This document shows positions 35,504-44,124 of a stretch of 64,000 nt of DNA, one piece after another (the stretch's first letter is position 1; every line of letters starts with the position of its first letter). Under the pieces are notes generated by a model. The model was not told where the DNA came from, did not search any database, and saw only the letters and a program-made list of their open reading frames with translations. The DNA lies in the NCBI GenBank assembly GCA_018902795.1, contig JAHIQD010000015.1:110470-174469 (forward strand), given 5' to 3'. The position numbers and the translations under genes are program-made. Origin of the DNA: Bacteroidota bacterium (GTDB lineage: Bacteria > Bacteroidota > Bacteroidia > Flavobacteriales > Weeksellaceae).

Positions 35504-35530
35504 AAGAAGCGGTTATACTATTTTCCTAAT

Positions 35531-36253
35531 TTAAAATCTATACCCAAAAGACAGTCCGGCTCTTACACCGGCCCATGGGCCATCAACTTTTATGTTAGCA
35601 CCATTGGCATCAGTAGTCGTGGTATATTCCACAAAAGGAATATCCAGATTATTAATTTTATCTTTAAGTTCTGTCTGCTCTGCCGGGGTTAATGGGCGTG
35701 AAGAATTTCCGCGGAAATCACCTTTTCCTTTTCCGTAATGCGCTCCAACAATCCACCAGTCTAAAACCCAACTGTCCGTTTTGCCAAGGAACCACTGCGC
35801 CCCTACCATTAGCCCAGCACTGTTTCCGGTGGCTTTACCTGATAATTTTAACGGATCTGAACTGCCTGTAGAGTAATCTACTGTTAGAGTCACCTGATCA
35901 ACGTTAAAAGTACTGTACCGGTAATAAGGAGCCAAATAAAATCCATGTCCATATCCTGCACCTAAATAAATTCTGGGCTCAAAAGTGAAATTGGTCATCG
36001 ATACTTCTGTATCAGAAAACTCCGTGTCTTTAAGAAAACTGTTGCTGAAAGGAACACTTCCTTTACCCATAGTTCCAAAGCCCGCAGATACAGAAAACTT
36101 TTTATTTATAACGCGTTCATAGGTAAGATTTACATTCCGAAAGGCATATGCGGTTACATTCGTTTTTACAATATTCATTTTATCCGCACCGGTAGTTTGG
36201 GAAAATACGGTTGCAGAAATAAAAAGACCGAAAAATAAGGGTTTGATGTTCAT
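35531..36253 (-). CDS. Outer-membrane beta-barrel protein (DUF3575-like)
   Basis: This 240-residue protein has a signal peptide (MNIKPLFFGLFISATVFSQ) and a series of amphipathic strands with alternating aromatics: FSVSAGFGTMGKG, PRIYLGAGYGHGFYLAPYYR, WVLDWWIVGAHYGK. It ends in GYRF, the aromatic C-terminus typical of outer-membrane barrels. It resembles DUF3575-type proteins. No ligand or transport role is predictable. A TAAATTTG -7 box (36291-36298, minus strand) precedes it. Confidence 0.8.
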   Translation of the reverse strand: MNIKPLFFGLFISATVFSQTTGADKMNIVKTNVTAYAFRNVNLTYERVINKKFSVSAGFGTMGKGSVPFSNSFLKDTEFSDTEVSMTNFTFEPRIYLGAGYGHGFYLAPYYRYSTFNVDQVTLTVDYSTGSSDPLKLSGKATGNSAGLMVGAQWFLGKTDSWVLDWWIVGAHYGKGKGDFRGNSSRPLTPAEQTELKDKINNLDIPFVEYTTTTDANGANIKVDGPWAGVRAGLSFGYRF

Positions 36254-36290
36254 GATTTTAATGGTTAGATTAAAAGTTGTTTAATTTTAT

Positions 36291-36298
36291 CAAATTTA
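36291..36298 (-). promoter_or_regulatory. -7 box of the outer-membrane protein gene
   Basis: TAAATTTG on the minus strand lies 37 bases before the ATG. Confidence 0.4.
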
Positions 36299-36434
36299 TA
36301 AAATTAAATAAGTTTTACAGTTAAATAACGGTGGGTTTTGAAAAGTTTCAGATTAACCAATACTTAATCTCCCTTTACTAGTTTAAATTCCATACTGAAG
36401 AAAGAAATACTCATTTTCTTTTCCCAAGATTCCT

Positions 36435-36442
36435 TAAATTTG
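36435..36442 (+). promoter_or_regulatory. -7 box of glnS
   Basis: TAAATTTG lies 19 bases before the glnS ATG. No clear TTG is seen at -33. Confidence 0.5.
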
Positions 36443-36461
36443 CCTATTACAAGAACTGACT

Positions 36462-38135
36462 ATGGAAGAAGAGAAAAAATCACTCAATTTTATTGAGCAA
36501 ATTATAGAAGACGATTTAGCGAATGGCTTTTCGAAAGACCAATTACGTTTTCGTTTCCCACCGGAACCGAACGGTTATCTGCATGTAGGCCACACCAAGG
36601 CGATTTGCATTAATTTCGGTTTGGGCGAAAAATACGGCGTACCCGTAAATCTTCGTTTTGACGATACAAATCCTGAGAAAGAAGAACAGGAATTTGTTGA
36701 CTCCATCAAAGCCGATATCGATTGGCTGGGGTTTAAATACGACAAAGAACTTTACACTTCGGATTATTTCGACCAGCTTTACAACTGGGCGGTTCAGATG
36801 ATTAAAAATGGTAAAGCTTATGTTGACGAGCAGTCTTCAGAAGAAATCACTGCACAAAGAAAAAATCCTTTCGAAGACGGAATTGATTCTCCTTTCCGAA
36901 ACCGACCTACAGAAGAAAGTCTGGAACTTTTCGAAAAAATGAAAAATGGCGAATTTGAAGAAGGAACCATTTCACTGCGTGCAAAAATCGATATGAAATC
37001 GCCGAACATGAACATGCGCGATCCTGTAATGTACAGAATATTGAAAAGACCTCACCACAGAACCGGCGACAAATGGAAAATTTATCCAATGTACGACTGG
37101 GCTCACGGTGAATCCGATTATATCGAGCAGATTTCTCACTCCTTATGTTCACTGGAATTTGAAAATCACCGTCCGCTGTATGACTGGTATCTGGATCAGG
37201 TTTATGAAGAAAATACTGTAAGAAACAAGCAGAGAGAATTTGCGAGAATGAATGTTTCTTACATGATTACTTCCAAAAGAAAATTGCAGAGACTGGTTGC
37301 AGAAAAAGCAGTTACAGGTTGGAATGATCCAAGAATGCCTACCATTACCGGAATGAGAAGATTAGGTTTTACGCCTAAAGCCATCAGAAACTTCATTGAA
37401 AGGGTGGGTGTTGCGAAAAGAGAAAATTTAATTGACATTCAGCTGCTTGAATTCTTCGTGAGAGAAGATTTAAATAAAATTTCAACCCGCGTAATGGGCG
37501 TTATCGATCCTGTAAAACTGGTGATTGAAAACTATCCGGAAAACGGAGAAGAATGGTTGGAAACAGAAAACAATCCTGAAGATGAGCACGCAGGAACCAG
37601 AGAAATTCCGTTCTCAGGAGAACTGTATATCGAAAGAGAAGATTTCAAAGAAGAGGCAGGAAACAAATTTTTCCGTCTCAAACTGGGCGGTGAAGTCCGT
37701 TTGAAATCCGCTTACATTATCAAAGCAGAACGTGTTGAAAAAGACGAAAATGGCGAAATCACCACCATTTACGCGACTTACGACCCGAAAAGCAAATCAG
37801 GAAGCGGCACCGAAGAAAGTTTAAGAAAAGTAAAAGGAACCCTGCATTGGGTTTCGGCAAAACATGCATTGCCAGTCGAAGTAAGAATTTACGACCGACT
37901 TTTCACCACTCCACAACCGGATGCTGAAAAAGAAACTGATTTTATGGAATTCCTCAATCCGGAAAGCTTAAAAACTGTACAGGGATTTGTAGAACCAAGT
38001 TTGAAAAACGCTGAAATCGGGCAAAATTATCAGTTCCAGAGAATCGGATATTTTACGAAAGACCAGGATTCTACGGATGATAAACTGGTTTTCAACAGAA
38101 CTGTGACCTTAAAAGATGGCTATAAGCCTGAATAA
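36462..38135 (+). CDS. glnS: Glutaminyl-tRNA synthetase
   Basis: GlnS attaches glutamine to tRNA-Gln. The 557-residue class I synthetase has the HIGH-type motif RFPPEPNGYLHVGHTKAI (about 28-45), the Gln-specific RPHHRTGDKWKIYPMYDWAH and a KMSKS variant in MITSKRKL. The C-terminal beta-barrel anticodon domains follow (about 340-550). A direct GlnS enzyme means the cell need not rely only on the Glu-tRNA(Gln) amidotransferase route. It is a single transcription unit with a strong terminator. Confidence 0.97.
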   Translation: MEEEKKSLNFIEQIIEDDLANGFSKDQLRFRFPPEPNGYLHVGHTKAICINFGLGEKYGVPVNLRFDDTNPEKEEQEFVDSIKADIDWLGFKYDKELYTSDYFDQLYNWAVQMIKNGKAYVDEQSSEEITAQRKNPFEDGIDSPFRNRPTEESLELFEKMKNGEFEEGTISLRAKIDMKSPNMNMRDPVMYRILKRPHHRTGDKWKIYPMYDWAHGESDYIEQISHSLCSLEFENHRPLYDWYLDQVYEENTVRNKQREFARMNVSYMITSKRKLQRLVAEKAVTGWNDPRMPTITGMRRLGFTPKAIRNFIERVGVAKRENLIDIQLLEFFVREDLNKISTRVMGVIDPVKLVIENYPENGEEWLETENNPEDEHAGTREIPFSGELYIEREDFKEEAGNKFFRLKLGGEVRLKSAYIIKAERVEKDENGEITTIYATYDPKSKSGSGTEESLRKVKGTLHWVSAKHALPVEVRIYDRLFTTPQPDAEKETDFMEFLNPESLKTVQGFVEPSLKNAEIGQNYQFQRIGYFTKDQDSTDDKLVFNRTVTLKDGYKPE

Positions 38136-38138
38136 ACA

Positions 38139-38173
38139 AAAAACCCTTTCGATTTTTTTTCGAAAGGGTTTTT
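38139..38173. terminator. Bidirectional terminator after glnS
   Basis: AAAACCCTTTCGA pairs with TCGAAAGGGTTTT, with A-rich and T-rich flanks. It begins 3 bases after the glnS stop. On the minus strand it also follows a candidate small ORF (38176-38265) by 2 bases. Confidence 0.85.
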
Positions 38174-38175
38174 TC

Positions 38176-38265
38176 TTAAATCACCCCGTTAACAAAAATA
38201 TTGCCCTTCACTTTGCAGATCAGTCTCAGGTAACGGATCTTCAGATGTTTCATATTCTTTTTCAT
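38176..38265 (-). CDS. Candidate 29-residue basic small protein
   Basis: The product is a 29-residue peptide rich in Lys, Arg and bulky hydrophobics (MKKNMKHLKIRYLRL then ICKVKGNIFVNGVI), running from ATG 38263-38265 to TAA 38176-38178. A terminator with T runs on both sides follows directly, which would end a minus-strand transcript here. I do not recognise a family, and no firm promoter or ribosome-binding site is visible. The rest of the 38174-38408 spacer shows nothing else I can call. The ORF could be chance. Confidence 0.35.
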   Translation of the reverse strand: MKKNMKHLKIRYLRLICKVKGNIFVNGVI

Positions 38266-38408
38266 GTGACATTTATTTTACGTTCTCTTTGCAATATTTA
38301 AGCCACAAACGGTCCTGTTTCCGAAAATTCCCACAATTTCTTTTTCTTGAAAAGTTTTTCCCCGTTATTTATTATAATTATATTCGCAATAAATTCTCTC
38401 AGTCTCAA

Positions 38409-39581
38409 ATGAAAAAGCTATTTTCCTTAATTATATCCTGTATTTCTCTGACCGTGTTTTCTCAGGAAGGCATCCAGTTTCAGACGTCCAGTTTCAAAGA
38501 AATTCTCGCAAAAGCGAAAAGCGAAAAAAAACTGGTTTTTATTGACGCGTTTGCCGTTTGGTGTGGCCCGTGTAAAATGATGGAAAAAAATATTTTCCCT
38601 TTACAGTCGGTAAAAGAATATTACAATGCCAATTTCATCAATGCAAGATTTGATATGGAAAAAGGCGAAGGACGCGAAATCGCAATGAAATACGGCATCC
38701 GCTCTTATCCAACTTTTCTGTTTTTAAATGGCGACGGTGAAGTAGTGATGAAAAACTACGGTTATATGGGAGAACAGGATTTCCTTACGATTGCAAAGGA
38801 AGCCAACAATCCAAAATACCGCAATTCATCCAACAAAGAACTTTTTGAAAAAGGCGAAAGTGATCCCGATTTTTTACTGAATATGATGAGTCTCTACGCA
38901 AATAGCGACTACGAATTGGCAAAAAAAGTCTCAGAAAGATATTTTACCGTAAAAAAAGGTCAGCGTTTAACCAAGGATGAATTAGGTTTGCTTTTGTATT
39001 TCCTGAAATCACCCAATGATCCTAATTATAAAATTTTTGTTGAAAGAAAACCGGAAATCGTTCAGTTAATGTCAGAAGACATTTACAAGCAGTTTGACGC
39101 AAATATTAAGATTTCTTTGGTTTTAGAAAATTCAATAGATAAGAAAACCGGTATCATCAATGATGATTATTTCTATAAAAACGCTATCCCTTTAATTGGT
39201 AAAACTGACGCTGAAACTTCACTCAACCGGATGAAAGTAATTCTCTATCCCAACAGTGGCAAATTTGCAGAATACGAAAAAGCCGCTTTAGAATACTATA
39301 AAAACGCCGATGATTTTGATTCTGAAGAATTACTGAAAGCCGCTTGGATCTTCAGCGAACACATCACCACCCCAGCTTCTTTGAAAAAAGCGGAAGAATG
39401 GGCTGAAAAATCGGTGATGAAGTCGGAAACTCCAGAAAACACTTATATTCTTGCCAAACTGTATTCGAAAACAGGAAAAAAAGACAACGCAAAAATGTAT
39501 GCTGAAATTTCGAAAAACCTTGCAGAAAGCCAGGGCAAAGACTCATCTTTAGCAAAGCAACTTTTAGAAACTTTAAAATAA
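38409..39581 (+). CDS. Secreted thioredoxin-like protein
   Basis: This 390-residue protein has a signal peptide (KKLFSLIISCISLTVFSQ) and a thioredoxin domain (about 25-145) with the redox motif WCGPC (Cys52, Cys55) and cis-Pro in IRSYPTFLFL. A long helical C-terminal region follows (about 150-390), resembling degenerate TPR hairpins. It is probably periplasmic, acting in thiol-disulfide exchange, perhaps with a partner bound by the helical part. The start is the ATG at 38409. The DUF3575-like gene follows 9 bases later. Confidence 0.87.
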   Translation: MKKLFSLIISCISLTVFSQEGIQFQTSSFKEILAKAKSEKKLVFIDAFAVWCGPCKMMEKNIFPLQSVKEYYNANFINARFDMEKGEGREIAMKYGIRSYPTFLFLNGDGEVVMKNYGYMGEQDFLTIAKEANNPKYRNSSNKELFEKGESDPDFLLNMMSLYANSDYELAKKVSERYFTVKKGQRLTKDELGLLLYFLKSPNDPNYKIFVERKPEIVQLMSEDIYKQFDANIKISLVLENSIDKKTGIINDDYFYKNAIPLIGKTDAETSLNRMKVILYPNSGKFAEYEKAALEYYKNADDFDSEELLKAAWIFSEHITTPASLKKAEEWAEKSVMKSETPENTYILAKLYSKTGKKDNAKMYAEISKNLAESQGKDSSLAKQLLETLK

Positions 39582-39590
39582 GTCACTATT

Positions 39591-40220
39591 TTGAAAAAAC
39601 TCATTTTCGCACTTGCAATTTCTATCACTTCCATTGTGAATGCCCAAATTCAGGATTCTATTATTCAAAAAAAACTTTACGTTAAAGCCAATGCACTTTT
39701 TCTTCCAGTCGGAATGTTAAATGCAGGTCTGGAGTATCAGTTAAATGAAAAAATGACACTTCAGGGAGAGGTTTTTATTTCCCCATGGAAATCATTCGCC
39801 GGTAAATATGCACAAATTTATATGGCGGGTCTTGACGGGAGGTATTATTTCAAAGAAGCCTTTGAGCATTGGTATGTAGGCGCAAACATATCTTTTGCGC
39901 GTTTCAAATTGCAAAAATATAATTACTGGCGTGATAACCCAACCCAATACACACCCCAATCTCCCATATATCCTGCCTCCGACCTCTATCAGGATGGTTT
40001 TTCATATTTTCTTGGTGCAACAGTAGGTTATCAGTTTTATTTGGGTAATAATTGGAATTTAGATCTCTATGTTGGAGGCGGAACTTCTCAAAGCTACTAT
40101 AAAGGGTTTCATAAATATCTGGGGATTAGGTACGACACCGACCCAGATAGGGTTTACAATCAAAGTGGAGAATGGATTCCTTACCGCGGAGGATTAATGA
40201 TTTCATACCGATTAAAATAA
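39591..40220 (+). CDS. DUF3575-type outer-membrane protein, TTG start
   Basis: This 209-residue protein starts at TTG 39591, which is needed to keep the signal peptide (KKLIFALAISITSIVNAQ). The mature part is a DUF3575 barrel: LFLPVGMLNAGLEYQLNEKM, WYVGANISFARFKLQKY, YFLGATVGYQFYLGNNWNLD, ending RGGLMISYRLK. DUF3575 proteins are abundant in Bacteroidota and their role is unclear. Its stop overlaps the next ATG by one base (TAATG), so the thioredoxin-like gene, this gene and the 67-residue gene form one operon. Confidence 0.82.
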   Translation: MKKLIFALAISITSIVNAQIQDSIIQKKLYVKANALFLPVGMLNAGLEYQLNEKMTLQGEVFISPWKSFAGKYAQIYMAGLDGRYYFKEAFEHWYVGANISFARFKLQKYNYWRDNPTQYTPQSPIYPASDLYQDGFSYFLGATVGYQFYLGNNWNLDLYVGGGTSQSYYKGFHKYLGIRYDTDPDRVYNQSGEWIPYRGGLMISYRLK

Positions 40221-40423
40221 TGGATATTAAAAGCAAAAAATTCATGGTGATTGCTGCAATCACTTTCATTGTCCTATTTTTAATGAATTATGTCGGAAAT
40301 CAACTTCCTGACAAACTGGAACGCGCTCTGATGACAGCTGTAGCAGGAGTGGTTGGTTTAACCATTGGGATGTGGTTTGTACACCGTAATTCCAAGGATG
40401 ATACCCATCACGATTTCGACTGA
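40220..40423 (+). CDS. Small two-helix membrane protein, unknown function
   Basis: The product is 67 residues from the ATG at 40220. Two membrane helices (about 8-24, MVIAAITFIVLFLMNYV, and about 34-51, LMTAVAGVVGLTIGMWFV) are joined by a short charged loop, and a hydrophilic tail (HRNSKDDTHHDFD) ends the protein. No family is recognised. It overlaps the DUF3575 stop by one base and is followed by a 10-bp perfect hairpin, so it is the last gene of its operon. Confidence 0.72.
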   Translation: MDIKSKKFMVIAAITFIVLFLMNYVGNQLPDKLERALMTAVAGVVGLTIGMWFVHRNSKDDTHHDFD

Positions 40424-40440
40424 AAAAATTCAAGTATTTA

Positions 40441-40466
40441 AAAACAGATTTTCCTGAATCTGTTTT
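40441..40466 (+). terminator. Terminator of the thioredoxin/DUF3575 operon
   Basis: AAAACAGATT pairs perfectly with AATCTGTTTT across a 6-base loop, followed by a T-rich stretch. Confidence 0.7.
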
Positions 40467-40522
40467 CATTTCTTATCACTTCCAATTTTAAAACCAATGG
40501 AATAAGGAAATTCCGCTGTAAC

Positions 40523-40554
40523 TTTCTGTCTTCCGTTCAAAAAAATTATCTTTG
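40523..40554 (+). promoter_or_regulatory. Promoter of dusB, leaderless
   Basis: TTTC (40523-40526), N20, TATCTTTG (40547-40554). The ATG follows only 4 bases later, so transcription would start at or near the start codon. Confidence 0.6.
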
Positions 40555-40558
40555 CACC

Positions 40559-41551
40559 ATGATAAAAATCGGAAATATAGAACTTCCGGATTTCCCGCTT
40601 CTTCTTGCTCCTATGGAAGATGTTTCGGATCCGCCTTTTCGCCGGCTGTGTAAAATGCACGGTGCAGATATGATGTATTCGGAATTTATTTCTTCAGAAG
40701 GCTTAATCCGTGATGCGATGAAGAGCCGCAAAAAACTCGACATTTTCGATTATGAAAGACCTGTCGGAATTCAGATTTTTGGTGGTGATGAGGAAGCAAT
40801 GGCACTTTCAGCTAAAATTGTAGAAGCAGTAAACCCGGATCTGGTAGACATTAATTTCGGTTGCCCTGTTAAGAAAGTGGTTTGTAAAGGAGCCGGCGCA
40901 GGCGTTTTAAAAGATATTGAATTAATGGTCCGTTTAACGAAAGCCGTTGTAAATTCTACCCATCTGCCGGTAACGGTGAAAACCCGATTAGGTTGGGATA
41001 CCGAAACCATCAACATCATGGAAGTCGCTGAAAGACTGCAGGAAGTTGGCGTAAAAGCTCTGACGATTCATGCCAGAACCCGCTCTCAAATGTATAAAGG
41101 CGAAGCCGACTGGGATTATATCTCGAAAGTTAAGAATAACCCCAACATCGAAATTCCGATTTTCGGAAACGGTGACGTTGATTCTCCTGAAAAAGCTCTT
41201 GAATACAAACAGAAATACGATTGCGACGGCATTATGATCGGTCGTGGAGCCATTGGATATCCCTGGATTTTTAATGAGATTAAACATTTTTTTGAAACCG
41301 GTGATAAATTACCTGAACCTACCGTTACTGACCGTTTATTGGCAGTTCGTCAACACGCAGAATGGAGCATGGAATGGAAAGGTGAAAGATTGGGCTTGAT
41401 TGAAATGCGTCAACATTACAGCAATTATTTCCGCGGAATTCCTCATTTTAAAGATTTCAGAAGGAAATTCCTTGAAGTGTTCACTTTGGAGGAAATGGAT
41501 GTAGTGATTGCAGAAGCTGCTGATTTCTACCGCGAATTTCAGTTTTCTTAA
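40559..41551 (+). CDS. dusB: tRNA-dihydrouridine synthase, DusB type
   Basis: Dus enzymes reduce uridines in tRNA D-loops with FMN and NADPH. The 330-residue protein has the FMN-binding LLAPMEDVSDPPFRRLC at the N-terminus, the catalytic Cys102 in DINFGCPVKKV, ALTIHARTRSQMYKGEADW and GRGAIGYPWIFNE. The DusB assignment rests on length and overall motif pattern. The target position is inferred. The -7 box 4 bases upstream makes it a likely leaderless gene. The palindromic element at 41615-41712 follows it. Confidence 0.93.
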   Translation: MIKIGNIELPDFPLLLAPMEDVSDPPFRRLCKMHGADMMYSEFISSEGLIRDAMKSRKKLDIFDYERPVGIQIFGGDEEAMALSAKIVEAVNPDLVDINFGCPVKKVVCKGAGAGVLKDIELMVRLTKAVVNSTHLPVTVKTRLGWDTETINIMEVAERLQEVGVKALTIHARTRSQMYKGEADWDYISKVKNNPNIEIPIFGNGDVDSPEKALEYKQKYDCDGIMIGRGAIGYPWIFNEIKHFFETGDKLPEPTVTDRLLAVRQHAEWSMEWKGERLGLIEMRQHYSNYFRGIPHFKDFRRKFLEVFTLEEMDVVIAEAADFYREFQFS

Positions 41552-41614
41552 AACTGTTATTTCAGCAGAATTTCTCTGATTCGAATTTCGTAAATACAAT
41601 TGAAACCGCATTCC

Positions 41615-41712
41615 TAGCCCTGATGGAAGCGGCATCCTTTTTTGTGCGGCTCCGTCCTGGGACGCAGCCGCACAAAAAAGATAGAGCGGACAGCAGGTTC
41701 CCGGCTCCTAAA
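41615..41712 (+). repeat. Dispersed palindromic element, copy 4 (best preserved)
   Basis: It begins TAGCCCTGATGGAAGCGG and ends CAGCAGGTTCCCGGCTCC followed by TAAA. A perfect 15-bp inverted repeat, CTTTTTTGTGCGGCT (41637-41651) / AGCCGCACAAAAAAG (41666-41680), surrounds a 14-base loop. It lies between dusB and the ABC transporter genes, where it could also stop transcription. Confidence 0.8.
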
Positions 41713-41773
41713 ATTCTTAATAAATTCCGTAACTTTCAAGGTCTTTTGAAGACTAATACTTAAAATTATTTGG

Positions 41774-42688
41774 ATGCTGAAAGCAGAAAATGTTACCAAA
41801 ACTTACAACGCCGGTAAAAAACTGGCGCTCGAAAATTTTTCCATTGATGTTCCTGAAGCCAGTATTTACGGACTTTTGGGTCCGAACGGAGCAGGAAAAA
41901 CCACTTTTATCAGAATCATCAATCAAATTACCCAGCCCGATTCGGGGGAAGTTTTCATCAATAATCAAAAGCTGAATCCGGAACATATCAAACAAATTGG
42001 CTATATGCCGGAAGAGCGCGGTCTGTATAAAAACATGTCGGTCGGCGACCAGATTCTGTATTTCGGGGAACTGAAAGGCATGAGCAAAAATGACGCGCTG
42101 AGCCAGGCAAAATACTGGTTCGAGCAGCTTGAAATTGACCAGTGGTGGAAGAAAAAACTCAGTGAACTTTCCAAAGGGATGGCGCAGAAAATACAGTTTG
42201 TAGTAACGGTTCTGCACCGTCCGAAACTGCTGATTCTGGATGAACCTTTTTCGGGTTTTGATCCGGTGAATGCGAATTTAATTAAAGACCAGATTCTGAA
42301 GTTAAAAGATAACGGAACCACCATTATCCTTTCTACTCACCGAATGGAAAGTGTGGAAGAAATGTGTGATTCTGTAGCACTGATCGATCATGCGAAGAAA
42401 ATACTGGATGGGAAAGTTTTTGATGTGCGCGAGAAATTTAAGAAAAACATTTTCGGAGTGACGCTTTCTGAGGTGAATGTCGAAAAATTTGAAAGTTTTA
42501 AAAATCAGTTTCAAATTAATAATTATTCTACTGAAAACCAACTGGTGTCATTTGATTTGAAAAATGACAACGACCAGAACATTTTGTTGAATGAACTAAT
42601 GAAAGTGGGGAAAATACGTTCGTTTGACGAGAAAATTCCAAGTATGAATGAGGTGTTTATCAACGCGGTGTCTGCCGGAAAAAAATAA
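41774..42688 (+). CDS. ABC transporter ATP-binding protein (NatA-like)
   Basis: This 304-residue ATPase has Walker A GPNGAGKTT (36-44), the signature LSKGMAQKIQFVVTV, and Walker B LLILDEPFSGFDPVNANL. A C-terminal DUF4162-like extension (about 215-300) is typical of the export-type NatA/YhaQ group. It energises the permease encoded 15 bases downstream. Known members export Na+ or lipids, or act in envelope stress; the cargo here is unknown. Confidence 0.91.
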   Translation: MLKAENVTKTYNAGKKLALENFSIDVPEASIYGLLGPNGAGKTTFIRIINQITQPDSGEVFINNQKLNPEHIKQIGYMPEERGLYKNMSVGDQILYFGELKGMSKNDALSQAKYWFEQLEIDQWWKKKLSELSKGMAQKIQFVVTVLHRPKLLILDEPFSGFDPVNANLIKDQILKLKDNGTTIILSTHRMESVEEMCDSVALIDHAKKILDGKVFDVREKFKKNIFGVTLSEVNVEKFESFKNQFQINNYSTENQLVSFDLKNDNDQNILLNELMKVGKIRSFDEKIPSMNEVFINAVSAGKK

Positions 42689-42703
42689 TTTGAAAATAAA
42701 TTC

Positions 42704-44017
42704 ATGAAAAATATATTTCTGATTACCAAAAGAGAATATCTCACGCAGGTAAAGAAAAGATCCTTTATTATCCTTACGCTTCTTGCGCCCATTCTGATGA
42801 TCGGTTTTGGGGCTTTGATCGCGTTTATGTTCAAGGCGAATGAAAGTTCAAGCACTTTCAATGTAGTTGATAAAAGCGGCCTTTTTGTTGGGAATCTGAA
42901 AAGCGACAAAACCATTAAATATGTTTTTGTTCCTCAGGAAAATGAGAAAGCGCTGACTTCCACTCTTAAAGACATGACCGGAATTGAAGGACTTTTAATC
43001 ATTCCGGAACTGAAAGACAATAATTTCGACGCCCTTGAGAAAGGCTCCAAATTACTGATCAATAAGAAGATCGGTTTAGACACGAAAATGAGTGTTGTTG
43101 CCGATTTGTCGAAAGTGATTAAACAGGAAAAAATAAAAAAACTCGGCATTTCCGAAGACCAGATTATCAATTTGGATAAAAATTTCGTGCTCAGCACCCA
43201 AAACGTGGTGGACAACAAAGGGGATTCAGATCTGGATTTCGGTGTAAGATCAGGCCTGAGTATGGTTTTAATGTACGCTGTATTTATGTTCATCATTATT
43301 TATGGAGTTCGGGTGATGCGGAGCGTTTTGGAGGAAAAGAACAACCGTGTGGTGGAAATCATTATTTCCTCGGTAAAACCTTTTGAACTGATGATGGGAA
43401 AAATCCTGGGCGTTACGCTGGTTGCGCTTACTCAGTTTACCGTTTGGATTACAATGTCGGTAATAGGCGCTGTTTTCTTGAATACCGGTTTTTCGGCAAT
43501 GCAAAAGCAAATTCCGGGTGGTGAGCAGTCGGCAGAAATGATGAAATCATTTGACATTAAACTGGCGGCTTCGGAAGTTTCCCATATTTTACTGGATATG
43601 AATTTCGGGCTTATCATTTTCGTCTTCATCGTTTTTTTCCTGTTGGGCTATATTTTCTACAGCTCGATGTATGCCGCGATTGGTTCGGCTGTTGACAACG
43701 AAACAGAGACGCAGCAGTTCACCCTTTTCGCTATTATTCCGCTGATGTTGGGCATGTATGGAAGCTTCACGATTATGAATAATCCGGAAGGTCCATTAGG
43801 TTTTTGGTTGTCAATTATTCCGTTTACGTCGCCGGTCGCGATGATTGCAAGGATTCCGTTTGGAGTGCCAGTCTGGCAGATCGCACTTTCGATGTTTCTG
43901 CTGGTGATTTCCACATTGGCAATGATTTATATTGCCGCTAAAATTTACAGAGTGGGAATTTTAATGTACGGCAACAAAGCAAGTGCAAAGGAACTTTGGA
44001 AATGGATCAGAAGTTAA
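42704..44017 (+). CDS. ABC transporter permease (NatB/YhaP-like)
   Basis: This 437-residue ABC-2 type permease begins with the cytoplasmic motif ITKREYLTQVKKRSF and one helix (about 25-45). A large extracytoplasmic loop (about 50-175) and five or six C-terminal helices (about 180-430, with EEKNNRVVEIIISSVKPFEL) follow. It pairs with the upstream ATPase as one export complex in the inner membrane. Both end at the shared terminator at 44070-44105. Confidence 0.9.
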   Translation: MKNIFLITKREYLTQVKKRSFIILTLLAPILMIGFGALIAFMFKANESSSTFNVVDKSGLFVGNLKSDKTIKYVFVPQENEKALTSTLKDMTGIEGLLIIPELKDNNFDALEKGSKLLINKKIGLDTKMSVVADLSKVIKQEKIKKLGISEDQIINLDKNFVLSTQNVVDNKGDSDLDFGVRSGLSMVLMYAVFMFIIIYGVRVMRSVLEEKNNRVVEIIISSVKPFELMMGKILGVTLVALTQFTVWITMSVIGAVFLNTGFSAMQKQIPGGEQSAEMMKSFDIKLAASEVSHILLDMNFGLIIFVFIVFFLLGYIFYSSMYAAIGSAVDNETETQQFTLFAIIPLMLGMYGSFTIMNNPEGPLGFWLSIIPFTSPVAMIARIPFGVPVWQIALSMFLLVISTLAMIYIAAKIYRVGILMYGNKASAKELWKWIRS

Positions 44018-44069
44018 TCAGTTGGAAACAAACTATATTGCTTCTTAGATCACTTAACAATTCTTCAAT

Positions 44070-44105
44070 AATAAATCCCATCAGTTTTACCTGATGGGAT
44101 TTATT
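44070..44105. terminator. Bidirectional terminator between the ABC permease and the PorT-family gene
   Basis: AATAAATCCCATCAG pairs with CTGATGGGATTTATT, a 15-bp perfect stem with a 6-base loop. Confidence 0.82.
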
Positions 44106-44124
44106 ATGCTTAATTAAAAATGAT

